DNA of 42,935 nucleotides from Akkermansia muciniphila (GTDB lineage: Bacteria; Verrucomicrobiota; Verrucomicrobiia; Verrucomicrobiales; Akkermansiaceae). The DNA lies in the NCBI RefSeq assembly GCF_018709685.1, contig NZ_JABDHQ010000020.1, positions 1 to 42,935 on the forward strand. The letters run 5' to 3'. The translations under genes and the position numbers were made by a program. Below the pieces are notes generated by a model. That model did no database searches and was not told the DNA's origin. It saw only the letters and a program-made list of their open reading frames with translations. Shown here in pieces: positions 9,517 to 17,031 of this stretch (positions are counted from its first letter, which is position 1; each line of letters begins with the position of its first letter).

Positions 9517-9790
9517 CGGGTATTCCCCTCCCTTTCATCTGCGGATCAAGGCAATCCCGGACGGGAGCCCCTTCCGGGAGAAAAGGCCGCCGGAACAATT
9601 CCGCGCCATTTCTCCGTACAGGGGGGAGCGTGAAAGGCAGCCTCCCCCCACAAGGCGGAAATTGGGCGCACCCGGAACTTTTGTTCCCTGAAACGCCGCT
9701 ACTCCAGCCTCTGCGGCAGGATTCGGCTTGCAAAAAACCCCCTTTTAAGGTTTGGTAGATTCCGAGCCTTTTGGCGCGTTCCCTACCAAG
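9517..9790 (+). promoter_or_regulatory. Hairpin-rich leader upstream of glnN
   Basis: This 274-base gap contains no convincing gene. It holds several perfect inverted repeats: TCCCGGA/TCCGGGA (9555-9561 with 9573-9579), CGGAA/TTCCG near 9594-9605, an eight-base GGGGGGAG/CTCCCCCC stem with a 13-base loop (9621-9628 with 9642-9649), and GGAAC/GTTCC around a TTTT loop (9674-9687). None is followed by a T run. It may be a structured 5' leader of the glutamine synthetase gene or the 3' end of the upstream transcript. I recognise no known riboswitch. Confidence 0.4.
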
Positions 9791-11902
9791 ATGCATACAA
9801 ACCCACCTTCCGATGTTGGCGACGCCGCAACTTTTATTGCGGAAATTTACGGTCAGGATGTCTTCAATATGGAGACCATGCGCGATTACCTGCCGCGTCC
9901 CGTTTACAAGAAACTGCTGGCAACCATCCGCAAGGACGAGAAGCTGGACCCGGACATTGCCAATGAAGTGGCCCAGGCCATGATGACGTGGGCCCTGGAA
10001 AAGGGCGCCAGCCACTACACCCACTGGTTCCAGCCCCTGAACGGAAGCACGGCGGAAAAGCATGACTCCTTCGTGGACGTGGACCCGGAAGGAAACCTGG
10101 AGCTCAAGTTCTCCGGAAAGAGCCTGGTGCAGGGAGAGCCGGACGCCTCCAGCTTCCCCTCCGGCGGCCTGCGCGCCACCTTTGAAGCGCGCGGCTACAC
10201 CGCGTGGGACCCAACCAGCCCCGCCTTCATCAAGCGCACGGAAAACGGCGCCACCCTTTGCATCCCCACCGCCTTCTGCTCCTACAAGGGACAGGCGCTG
10301 GATAAAAAGACCCCCCTCCTGCGGTCCATGACCGCCGTCACCCGCCAGGCCAAACGGCTGCTCGCCTGCTTCGGAGGGCCGGAAAACATCCACGTCAGCG
10401 CGGATCTGGGCGCGGAACAGGAATACTTCCTGGTGGACAAGCAGCTTTACGCCCTGCGCCCAGACCTGATGATGTGCGGCCGCACCCTCTTCGGCAATGT
10501 TCCCCCCAAGCACCAGCAGATGGAAGACCACTACTTCGGCTCCATCAAGGACCGCGTGCTGGAATTCATGGTGGACGTGGACGAAGCCCTCTGGAAGCTC
10601 GGCATTCCGGCCAAAACACGCCACAATGAAGTGGCGCCGGGCCAGTTTGAAATCGCGCCCATTTTTGAAAGCCAGAACCTGGCCGTGGACCACAACATGC
10701 TGGTCATGGAAGTGCTCCGGAAAACCGCCAACAAACATGACATGGTCTGCCTGCTGCATGAAAAGCCCTTCTCCGGCATGAACGGCTCCGGCAAGCATAA
10801 CAACTGGTCCCTTTCCGCGCCCGGTTACGGCAGCCTGCTGAATCCCGGTTCCAGCCCGCAGGAAAACGCCATCTTCCTCACCCTGCTCTGCGCCACCATC
10901 AAGGCCGTGGACGAACACGCCGACCTGCTGCGCGCCTCCGTAGCCAAATCCGGCAACGAGCACCGCCTGGGCGCCCACGAAGCGCCTCCCGCCATCATCT
11001 CCATTTTCCTGGGGGACCTGCTGGATGAAATCATTGAGCAGATTGAAAAGGGCGGCACCAAAAAGGCGCGCACGCTGAAGACCATCAACATCGGCGTGGA
11101 CACCCTGCCCATGTTCCCGCTGGACGCCTCCGACCGCAACCGCACGAGCCCCTTCGCCTTCACGGGCAACAAATTCGAGTTCCGCGCCGTAGGTTCCTCC
11201 CAGACCTGCGCATGGCCCATGACGGTGCTCAACACCATCGTGGCGGAAAGCCTGGATGAAATCTGCACCCTTCTGGAACCCGTCAAGGACAATCCGGAGG
11301 AATTCCACGCCACGCTGAACAAGCACCTCCAGGGCATCATCAAGAAGCACAAGCGCATCCTCTTCAGCGGAGACGGCTACGGCGAGGCCTGGATTGAAGA
11401 GGCGGAACGCCGCAAGCTTCCCAACGTCCCCGGCACCATTGAAGCCCTGGCCGCCCTGGAAACGCCCAAGGCCAAGGCCCTCTTTGAAAAATACAAGGTG
11501 GTCAGCCCCGTGGAGCTCCACGCCCGCCATGAAATCCAGACGGAAATATTCTACAAGGAAATCAGCATTGAAGCGGAAACTGCCCTGCTGATGGTGGAAA
11601 CCCTGTACATTCCCGCCGTGACGGAGCAGCTCACGCAGCTCACCACCGCCATCGCCCAGATGAAAGCCGCCGGAATCAAGGCAGGCATGAAATCCACCGT
11701 GGACCGCGCCAACCAGATCGGCACGCTGCTGGACCTCCTCCCCACCCAGGTGAAGGAACTCCGCCAGGCCGTGGACCGCGCCAGCACAAAGGACATTCAG
11801 TCCGGCATGGACAATCTGAGAAGCACGATCGACATGCTGGAAGGCCTGACGGACGCAGACCTGTGGCCCGTTCCCACGTATGCGGAACTGCTCTTTCTGT
11901 AA
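9791..11902 (+). CDS. glnN: Glutamine synthetase type III
   Basis: A 703-residue cytoplasmic enzyme making glutamine from glutamate, ammonia and ATP. Its length and layout are those of the large GSIII class: an N-terminal class-specific region with ASHYTHWFQPLNGSTAEKHDSF, the metal-binding GAEQEYFLVD, the ATP and glutamate loop MNGSGKHNNWSL, and RLGAHEAPPAIISI. Then come the conserved NRTSPFAFTGNKFEFRAVGS and a helical C-terminal extension. The ATG at 9791 is preferred over a TTG at 9752, which would add 13 unlikely residues. The leader is rich in hairpins. The gene is monocistronic in appearance, with a 210-base gap before rpmH. Confidence 0.95.
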   Translation: MHTNPPSDVGDAATFIAEIYGQDVFNMETMRDYLPRPVYKKLLATIRKDEKLDPDIANEVAQAMMTWALEKGASHYTHWFQPLNGSTAEKHDSFVDVDPEGNLELKFSGKSLVQGEPDASSFPSGGLRATFEARGYTAWDPTSPAFIKRTENGATLCIPTAFCSYKGQALDKKTPLLRSMTAVTRQAKRLLACFGGPENIHVSADLGAEQEYFLVDKQLYALRPDLMMCGRTLFGNVPPKHQQMEDHYFGSIKDRVLEFMVDVDEALWKLGIPAKTRHNEVAPGQFEIAPIFESQNLAVDHNMLVMEVLRKTANKHDMVCLLHEKPFSGMNGSGKHNNWSLSAPGYGSLLNPGSSPQENAIFLTLLCATIKAVDEHADLLRASVAKSGNEHRLGAHEAPPAIISIFLGDLLDEIIEQIEKGGTKKARTLKTINIGVDTLPMFPLDASDRNRTSPFAFTGNKFEFRAVGSSQTCAWPMTVLNTIVAESLDEICTLLEPVKDNPEEFHATLNKHLQGIIKKHKRILFSGDGYGEAWIEEAERRKLPNVPGTIEALAALETPKAKALFEKYKVVSPVELHARHEIQTEIFYKEISIEAETALLMVETLYIPAVTEQLTQLTTAIAQMKAAGIKAGMKSTVDRANQIGTLLDLLPTQVKELRQAVDRASTKDIQSGMDNLRSTIDMLEGLTDADLWPVPTYAELLFL

Positions 11903-12007
11903 AACAACAGCCTTTCCTCAAAAGAGAAAATTATTGACTATCAATCATAAATATCACTAAATCCAGTTCCACCAACAAGAAAAACGGCAAATTAATCGCC
12001 TGACGGA

Positions 12008-12035
12008 TTGACAAAACAGCCAAAATAGTTATCCT
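12008..12035 (+). promoter_or_regulatory. Promoter for rpmH-rnpA-yidD
   Basis: A perfect -35 box TTGACA (12008-12013) with a 16-base spacer and a -10 box TATCCT (12030-12035) lies in the AT-rich gap after glnN, about 78 bases before the rpmH start. The surrounding region 11920-12030 is clearly more AT-rich than its neighbours. Confidence 0.6.
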
Positions 12036-12112
12036 TTCCGTCCGGTTGTGCATAGGCCGCTTAGACGGACGGCACTGAATCTAGTAATTCACAAGAAGCA
12101 TCTTTCAACATC

Positions 12113-12298
12113 ATGAGCAAGAGGACTTATCAACCATCCAAGCGTTGCCGCAAGCGTCAGTTCGGATTCCGTGCACGCATGGCTACCAAGAACGGAGCAG
12201 ACATCATCCGCCGCCGCCGCGCCAAAGGCCGCAAGCGCCTGCTTCCCAAGGGAGCCGAAATCCAGTACAAGCGCCACACCATCCAGCACGGCCGTTAA
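12113..12298 (+). CDS. rpmH: 50S ribosomal protein L34
   Basis: A 61-residue, very basic protein of the large ribosomal subunit. The start [19 protein letters not shown] and the segment [25 protein letters not shown] are the L34 signature. It is longer than the usual 44-50 residues, with about 15 extra C-terminal residues ([17 protein letters not shown]). It is the first gene of the widely conserved rpmH-rnpA-yidD-yidC block. dnaA, which often lies next to rpmH, is not present in the window. A consensus-like promoter lies upstream. Confidence 0.95.
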   Translation: MSKRTYQPSKRCRKRQFGFRARMATKNGADIIRRRRAKGRKRLLPKGAEIQYKRHTIQHGR

Positions 12299-12362
12299 TT
12301 CAGCCGCCAGGACTCGGTTAACGCCTCCTTGGAACTTCTTTTCACGGGCCGACCCGCGGGAG

Positions 12363-12734
12363 ATGCGTCTTACTCGTCAACAAAGCATGACCAGGGCATT
12401 TCAATTTGCCCGGGTACGCAACGAGGGACCATCCGTAGCAGGTCGGCTTATTGTTTTAAGTGCCGCCCCGCTGGAACATCCGGAAGACCCTTCCAAATTC
12501 GGCATCATCTGCACCAAGAAAATCGGCTGCGCCGTCGTCCGCAACAAACTGCGGCGGCGCGTGCGGGAAATCCTGAGGGAGCACGGCGCCCCCTTTGAAA
12601 ACGGCGTGCACCTGGTGTGCGTCCTCCGCTGGCGGGCCGTGGAAGCCAGCTATGCCGATCTGGAGCGGGACTGGCAGAAAGCCGCCCGCAAGCTCAAACT
12701 GCAACTTCTTTCCCGGGAAAAAGACAACGCATGA
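12363..12734 (+). CDS. rnpA: Ribonuclease P protein component
   Basis: A 123-residue basic protein that binds the RNase P RNA and helps remove tRNA 5' leaders. The diagnostic motif is [21 protein letters not shown] (the RNR motif), preceded by FGIICTKK. The frame is open upstream, but the ATG at 12363 gives the normal start ([18 protein letters not shown]) and length. It follows rpmH by 64 bases and overlaps yidD by four bases (ATGA at 12731-12734), the usual arrangement. Confidence 0.94.
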   Translation: MRLTRQQSMTRAFQFARVRNEGPSVAGRLIVLSAAPLEHPEDPSKFGIICTKKIGCAVVRNKLRRRVREILREHGAPFENGVHLVCVLRWRAVEASYADLERDWQKAARKLKLQLLSREKDNA

Positions 12735-12979
12735 TGAAATGGCTGCTCATTGCCCTGGTACGGGGCTATCAAACCTTCATCAGCGCTCCCCTGCATGCAC
12801 TGGGGGGCCCCGGCAGCGGCTGCCGCTACACTCCCACCTGCTCCCAATACTTCATTCAGGCTGTCCGGCTTCACGGGGCATGGCGCGGCCTTCTTCTTGG
12901 AACATGGCGCATTTTAAGATGCAACCCGTGGGGCGGCTCAGGGTATGATCCCGTGCCTCCGGCCCGCACGCCGCGTTAA
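12731..12979 (+). CDS. yidD: Membrane protein insertion efficiency factor YidD
   Basis: An 82-residue protein with the strongly conserved YidD pattern: [37 protein letters not shown], then [31 protein letters not shown] (given here in two pieces of one continuous family motif with its three conserved Cys). It is thought to act with YidC at the inner membrane through an N-terminal amphipathic helix. The ATG at 12731 overlaps the rnpA stop, which fixes the start. yidC begins 54 bases downstream. Confidence 0.95.
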   Translation: MMKWLLIALVRGYQTFISAPLHALGGPGSGCRYTPTCSQYFIQAVRLHGAWRGLLLGTWRILRCNPWGGSGYDPVPPARTPR

Positions 12980-13033
12980 ATTACCTTTCTCTCCCCTCCC
13001 TACCTGCCAACTTCAATCAAGCTATATCACATT

Positions 13034-14932
13034 ATGGATCGCACAGCATGGATCATCATAGGCGTTTGCGCCGCCCTTCTGGGCCTGAACATTTACATGG
13101 GCAACAATAAAAAGGAAGAGCCCGTTCCCGCAGCCCCCGTCCCCGCCCAGCAAACCGCCGCCGCTCCCGCCGGCGCCCCGGCTCCCGGCGCTGAAACGCC
13201 CGCCTCCCCCGCCGCGCCGGAACAGACTTCCGCCGCCAAGGCCCTGGAAGAAGACAAAACCAGCCCGATTACGCTGACGGCCACGCAGGAAGCGGACGGC
13301 AGGCAGGAGCCCTTCATCACCTACACCTTCAACCGCATCGGCGGCTCCATCGGCGCCGTCACCCTCCACAACGACATTGTGGACTCCCAGAAGGTCGCGG
13401 ACCATAACATCACGATCAACGAAGCCCAGCAGAGGGGAATCGGCGAGCTCGTCTTCAACATGGACGCCACGCAGGACCCTTCCTATGACAACACGGTATA
13501 CCGGGAAGTCAAGCGCACGGCGGACTCCGTCACTCTGGAAGGCTATGACGCCGCCCGGCAACTTTTCATCTCCAAGACCTATACCCTGCACCCCGTCAAG
13601 AATCTGGAAGGAAACGTACTGCCCGGCAGCAAGTACCTTATCCGCCTGACCGTCTCCCTGCTCAACAAATCCCCCAATGTCCAGGACCTGCGCTACATGG
13701 GCATCTTCGGCGGCAGCGCCTATCCCATCGCCAAAAGCGAACCCAAGGACACCTACACCCACTTCTTCTACCATGCGGACGGCTCCCTGGAGCAGGAAGT
13801 TCCCTCCTACTTCACGGGCGGCATTTTCAGCACAGCGAAGGCCCGCGTTCTGGAAGGCCCCCTTCAGGACCTGACCTATGCCGGCGTAATGAGCCAGTAT
13901 TACGCCACCATCCTTCTTCCCCAGGACAAGTCCAACGGTTCCACCGTGTACGCCACCCGCCAGGAATTCCCGCTGGCCCATGAAAACAACACGCTGGTGC
14001 CCGGCGTTACCGTAGCCATGGGAATTCCCAACCTGACGATGGCGCCCAACGAGATCAAGACGCTCACGTACGACATTTACACGGGACCCAAGTTCAACGC
14101 CTACCTGCGCGACCTGAACCTCACCTACCCCGCCATCAGCGACATCATGGCCTACGGCTGGCTCGTCTTCCTGAGCGTGCCGATGAACTGGCTGCTCAAC
14201 CTCTTCCACGGCTGGTTCGGCAACTGGGGCGTGGCCATCATCTGCATGACCATCGTCGTCCGCGCCCTCATCTGGCCGCTGCACAAAAAGTCCTACATGG
14301 CCATGAAGCGCATGTCCCTGATTCAGCCGGAAATGGCCAAGCTCAAGGAAAAATATCCGGACGAGCCCCAGAAGGTGAACATGGAAATGATGAAGCTGTA
14401 CCAGAAATACGGCATCAACCCGGCCAGCGGCTGCGTGCCCATGCTCATCCAGATCCCCATCTTCTTCGCCTTCTACCGCGTTCTCCAGTACTCCGCGGAA
14501 CTGAGGGGCCAGCCCTTCTGCCTGTGGATGACGGACCTGTCCCTGCCTGACACCGTGGGCCACCTGTTCGGCATTCCGATCAACATCCTGCCGCTCATCA
14601 TGGCGGTGACCATGATCATCCAGATGCGGATGACCCCGCAGGCGGGGGAACGCTCCCAGCGCATCATCATGAACCTGATGCCCGTCATGTTCTTCCTGTT
14701 CTGTTATAACTTCGCTTCCGCCCTGGCCCTGTACTGGACCACGCAGAACCTTATTTCCATCGGCCAGACGGCTTTGATCCGCCGCCTTCCCATGCCCGTG
14801 CTCACCGCCGCCAAAAAGAAGAAGCCCGGCTTCTTCCAGCGGATGATGGACCAGCAGCGCGTGGCCCTGGAGGAACAGCAGCGCAAGGGCAAAGGCCACA
14901 ACATGCGCAACATTACGCCTAAAAAGAAATAA
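13034..14932 (+). CDS. yidC: Membrane protein insertase YidC
   Basis: A 632-residue inner-membrane insertase that inserts and folds membrane proteins alone or with Sec. There is one N-terminal transmembrane helix (AWIIIGVCAALLGLNIYMG), then a Pro/Ala-rich linker and a large periplasmic P1 domain typical of Gram-negative YidC. The C-terminal core follows with FGNWGVAIICMTIVVRALIWPL, its conserved Arg in the hydrophilic groove, and QIPIFFAFYRVLQ and SALALYWTTQNLISIGQ. The basic tail (TPKKK) can contact the ribosome. It closes the rpmH block and is followed by a strong terminator. Confidence 0.96.
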   Translation: MDRTAWIIIGVCAALLGLNIYMGNNKKEEPVPAAPVPAQQTAAAPAGAPAPGAETPASPAAPEQTSAAKALEEDKTSPITLTATQEADGRQEPFITYTFNRIGGSIGAVTLHNDIVDSQKVADHNITINEAQQRGIGELVFNMDATQDPSYDNTVYREVKRTADSVTLEGYDAARQLFISKTYTLHPVKNLEGNVLPGSKYLIRLTVSLLNKSPNVQDLRYMGIFGGSAYPIAKSEPKDTYTHFFYHADGSLEQEVPSYFTGGIFSTAKARVLEGPLQDLTYAGVMSQYYATILLPQDKSNGSTVYATRQEFPLAHENNTLVPGVTVAMGIPNLTMAPNEIKTLTYDIYTGPKFNAYLRDLNLTYPAISDIMAYGWLVFLSVPMNWLLNLFHGWFGNWGVAIICMTIVVRALIWPLHKKSYMAMKRMSLIQPEMAKLKEKYPDEPQKVNMEMMKLYQKYGINPASGCVPMLIQIPIFFAFYRVLQYSAELRGQPFCLWMTDLSLPDTVGHLFGIPINILPLIMAVTMIIQMRMTPQAGERSQRIIMNLMPVMFFLFCYNFASALALYWTTQNLISIGQTALIRRLPMPVLTAAKKKKPGFFQRMMDQQRVALEEQQRKGKGHNMRNITPKKK

Positions 14933-14963
14933 GGGGCGCACCTTCAGCACTCTTTTTCCCTGC

Positions 14964-14994
14964 AAATGCGGCCGTTCACGCGGCCGCATTTTTT
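14964..14994 (+). terminator. Intrinsic terminator after yidC
   Basis: A perfect 11-base stem AAATGCGGCCG/CGGCCGCATTT (14964-14974 with 14981-14991), loop TTCACG, followed by more T residues. It lies 31 bases past the yidC stop and ends the rpmH-yidC transcript. Confidence 0.88.
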
Positions 14995-15074
14995 ATGGGG
15001 AAACGAGGGAAACCGCACCGTGCTACAGGAGCGCCGGAAGAAAAGCAGAGCCCGCGCCCCTCGCCCCCCTGATG

Positions 15075-15113
15075 AAAAAACCGGACTTCCCCACACGGAG
15101 AAGCCCGGTTTTT
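15075..15113. terminator. Second, bidirectional terminator-like hairpin
   Basis: Arms AAAAACCGGACTTC (ending at 15089) and GAAGCCCGGTTTTT (from 15099), one A-C mismatch, loop of nine bases. The outer A/T tracts would give a T run on both strands. It lies beyond the yidC terminator with no gene of its own next to it. Confidence 0.7.
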
Positions 15114-15189
15114 CTCGTCATATATCTTTGTGTAGCTAATTGGAGCGGCCTGGCAGAAAATGCCAAAACACCCACTGAAACTACCTTAG

Positions 15190-15204
15190 CGGATTATGAA
15201 TCCG
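15190..15204 (-). repeat. 15-base inverted repeat, copy 1 (tRNA anticodon-arm-like)
   Basis: Plus strand CGGATTATGAATCCG; its exact reverse complement occurs at 15598-15612. On the minus strand it reads like a tRNA anticodon arm with loop TTCATAA (anticodon CAT), preceded by GCAA and followed by CTAAGGT, which resembles positions 22-48 of a methionine tRNA. The rest of a tRNA is not present. Confidence 0.6.
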
Positions 15205-15597
15205 TTGCAGCAGGAGGCAAGGGAAATGCCCCTCCGCTTCGCTCTGGAAAAAATTTTAAGTGCGAAGGCCGGGAAACCGGGCACGCCCGGTTGGACGGAA
15301 TGCGAAGCTTGAAGCCCGCAGGGTGAGTGAATCTGAAAGATGAACGAATCAAACCTCCGCTACCAGTTGGCCGTGATCCGTTCAAACCGCTGGCATGATG
15401 CTGTCCTCTCACCGTGTTCTTGATGGCCGCGCTGCTGGGAACAAGGGCCTCCCGGCCCTTGCAGTTCTCGTCAAAAACTCCCCCGAAGTTGTTTCAGAAA
15501 AACTGTTTGAAATCCTGTATTCCAATGGATGCAACACCCGGAAATGCCGGGGTAAATTCGCATTAAGGGATTTTCAATCAAATTTGTGTGTTGACCC

Positions 15598-15612
15598 CGG
15601 ATTCATAATCCG
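15598..15612 (+). repeat. 15-base inverted repeat, copy 2
   Basis: CGGATTCATAATCCG, the exact reverse complement of 15190-15204. Its own arms (CGGATT/AATCCG) are palindromic around CAT. The flanks do not match those of copy 1 beyond the 15 bases. Confidence 0.6.
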
Positions 15613-15704
15613 TATGAAGTTCTACAGACTGACCCGCAGCCCATGGCACAAAAAGCCACGCTCCCCTTCTGCTTGAAGGGTTCCAAAAATATGGCGGTGA
15701 TGCC

Positions 15705-16214
15705 TTATGGCGTGGGTAAATCTTCCGGCATCAAGATGGCCGCCACGGCAAAGGCGGCTATGCCTTCCCGGCGGCCCAGGGCGCCGAGCTGCTCATTGGT
15801 GGTGGCTTTCACTCCCACGCGCGCCGGAGAAATGCCCAGGGCGCTTCCCAGGGCTTCCTTCATCTGTTCCAGATAGGGAGAGATGCGGGGAGCTTCCGCA
15901 ATCAGGGAGGAGTCCACATTCACCACGCGGCCGCCGCGCTCACGGATCAGGGAAACGGCCTTCGCCACGATTTCCAGAGAAGGGATGTCCTTGCAGGAGG
16001 GGTCTCCCGGCGGGAACCAGTACCCGATGTCCGGCAGTCCGGCCGCGCCGAGCAATGCGTCCGCAACGGCATGGCACAGGACGTCCGCATCGGAATGGCC
16101 GTCCAGCCCGCGGGCGGAAGGAATGTGCACGCCCCCCAGCATCAGGGGCCGCGGGGCTTCCACAAAGCGGTGGATATCATATCCCAGCCCGGTCAGGGCA
16201 ATCATGTCTTTCAT
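15705..16214 (-). CDS. ispF: 2-C-methyl-D-erythritol 2,4-cyclodiphosphate synthase
   Basis: A 169-residue zinc enzyme of the non-mevalonate pathway that cyclises the CDP-methylerythritol phosphate intermediate with release of CMP. Signatures are GYDIHRF with metal-binding Asp and His, LGGVHIPSARGLDGHSDADV, CHAVADALLGAAGLPDIG and FPPGDP, then the C-terminal KATTNEQLGALGRREGIAA. Length is normal. It is the last gene of the minus-strand run that begins at exbB and follows suhB by 21 bases. Its linkage to suhB rather than to ispD is a little unusual. Confidence 0.95.
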   Translation of the reverse strand: MKDMIALTGLGYDIHRFVEAPRPLMLGGVHIPSARGLDGHSDADVLCHAVADALLGAAGLPDIGYWFPPGDPSCKDIPSLEIVAKAVSLIRERGGRVVNVDSSLIAEAPRISPYLEQMKEALGSALGISPARVGVKATTNEQLGALGRREGIAAFAVAAILMPEDLPTP

Positions 16215-16235
16215 ATTGCGGCAGGGTTGTTCAGG

Positions 16236-17000
16236 TTATTCGTTCAGCGCCTCCACAATCGGGATGCGGCCGTTCCAGGCGATGATGGCAAATTGTTCCG
16301 GATTATCCTCCCGGGGTTCCAGAATTACTTTCCCTCCGGCGGCCTCCACCAGCAGAACGCCGGCGGCGATGTCCCAGATGGAAATAACGCTCTCCACATA
16401 GGCGTCAAACCTGCCGCAGGCAATGTAAGCCAGAGCCAGCGCGGCGGAGCCGTTGTTGCGCACCTTGCGCACCTGCCAGGCTATTTTGGCAAAACGTTCA
16501 ATCCCCTTTTCCTTGGAACCGTCCGTCTTGCCGTGCCCCACAAACACTACGGCCTCCGCCATGCGCTCCCGGCGGCTGCAATGCATGGGGTGGTCATTCA
16601 TGTACGGAATTCCTCCCTTTTCCACATGCCAGCATTCGTCCATCATGGGATCGTAAATCACGCCCAGCACCACTTCCCCGCGGCGGCGCAGGGCGATGGA
16701 GACGCAGAACCAGGGAATGGTGTAAAAGTAATTCACCGTCCCGTCAATGGGGTCCACAATCCATTCGTATTCACTGTCGCGGTTCCCGGTATACCCTTCC
16801 TCGCCCAGAACGGCATGAGTGGGGAACACGGAGAGGATTTCCTCCGTAATCAGTTTCTGGGAAAGCTTGTCCAGCTCCAGCTTGATATCATTCTGGCTGG
16901 CTTCATCCACCTTCTTGCTGTCATAAAAATGCTTTTTCAGGAAGGCTCCGGCGGATTTGGCGGCCAGAATGGCCGTGGTCATTTCAGGTGAGTGGTTCAT
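16236..17000 (-). CDS. suhB: Inositol monophosphatase family protein
   Basis: A 254-residue member of the Mg-dependent lithium-sensitive phosphatase fold. Motif A is WIVDPIDGTVNYFYTIP, preceded by the metal ligand Glu pair in AVLGEEGYTG, and motif B is SIWDIAAGVLLVEAAGG, with the conserved WD.A.G. The start ATG at 17000 is chosen; the frame is open to 17111, but that would overlap the upstream gene. Members hydrolyse inositol monophosphate, related sugar phosphates or 3'-phosphoadenosine phosphate, and SuhB of E. coli also acts in rRNA antitermination. The substrate here is unknown. It lies 31 bases after the glycosyltransferase gene and 21 before ispF. Confidence 0.85.
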   Translation of the reverse strand: MNHSPEMTTAILAAKSAGAFLKKHFYDSKKVDEASQNDIKLELDKLSQKLITEEILSVFPTHAVLGEEGYTGNRDSEYEWIVDPIDGTVNYFYTIPWFCVSIALRRRGEVVLGVIYDPMMDECWHVEKGGIPYMNDHPMHCSRRERMAEAVVFVGHGKTDGSKEKGIERFAKIAWQVRKVRNNGSAALALAYIACGRFDAYVESVISIWDIAAGVLLVEAAGGKVILEPREDNPEQFAIIAWNGRIPIVEALNE

Positions 17001-17031
17001 GATATGGTCTATTGTAGAAAATTTGCTTCCG

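Larger units (their letters stand above)
15114..15704. other. Gene-poor region with inverted repeats
   Basis: About 590 bases between the terminators after yidC and the end of ispF. No reading frame here has recognisable protein features. It holds two inverted copies of a 15-base sequence (15190-15204 and 15598-15612), a hairpin AACCGGG/CCCGGTT (15275-15281 with 15286-15292), a hairpin AAGGGCC/GGCCCTT (15443-15449 with 15454-15460) and a weak hairpin CCCTTC/GAAGGG (15664-15680) just past the ispF stop. It could be the remnant of an inserted element or an unrecognised small RNA region. Confidence 0.55.

Noticed and set aside
11903-12112. AT-rich gap before rpmH as a replication origin
   Set aside because: I find no DnaA boxes of the TTATNCACA type; the nearest candidate TTATCCTTT differs in three positions and overlaps the promoter. 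dnaA is absent.
15150-15250. A complete tRNA gene on the minus strand around the CAT-anticodon-like arm
   Set aside because: No matching acceptor stem, D arm or T arm with GTTCRA is present at the right distances; only the anticodon arm and variable loop are similar.
15395-15676. A 93-codon open frame in the gene-poor region
   Set aside because: No recognisable domain, signal peptide or ribosome-binding site. The composition looks like random intergenic translation and it overlaps the repeat at 15598-15612.
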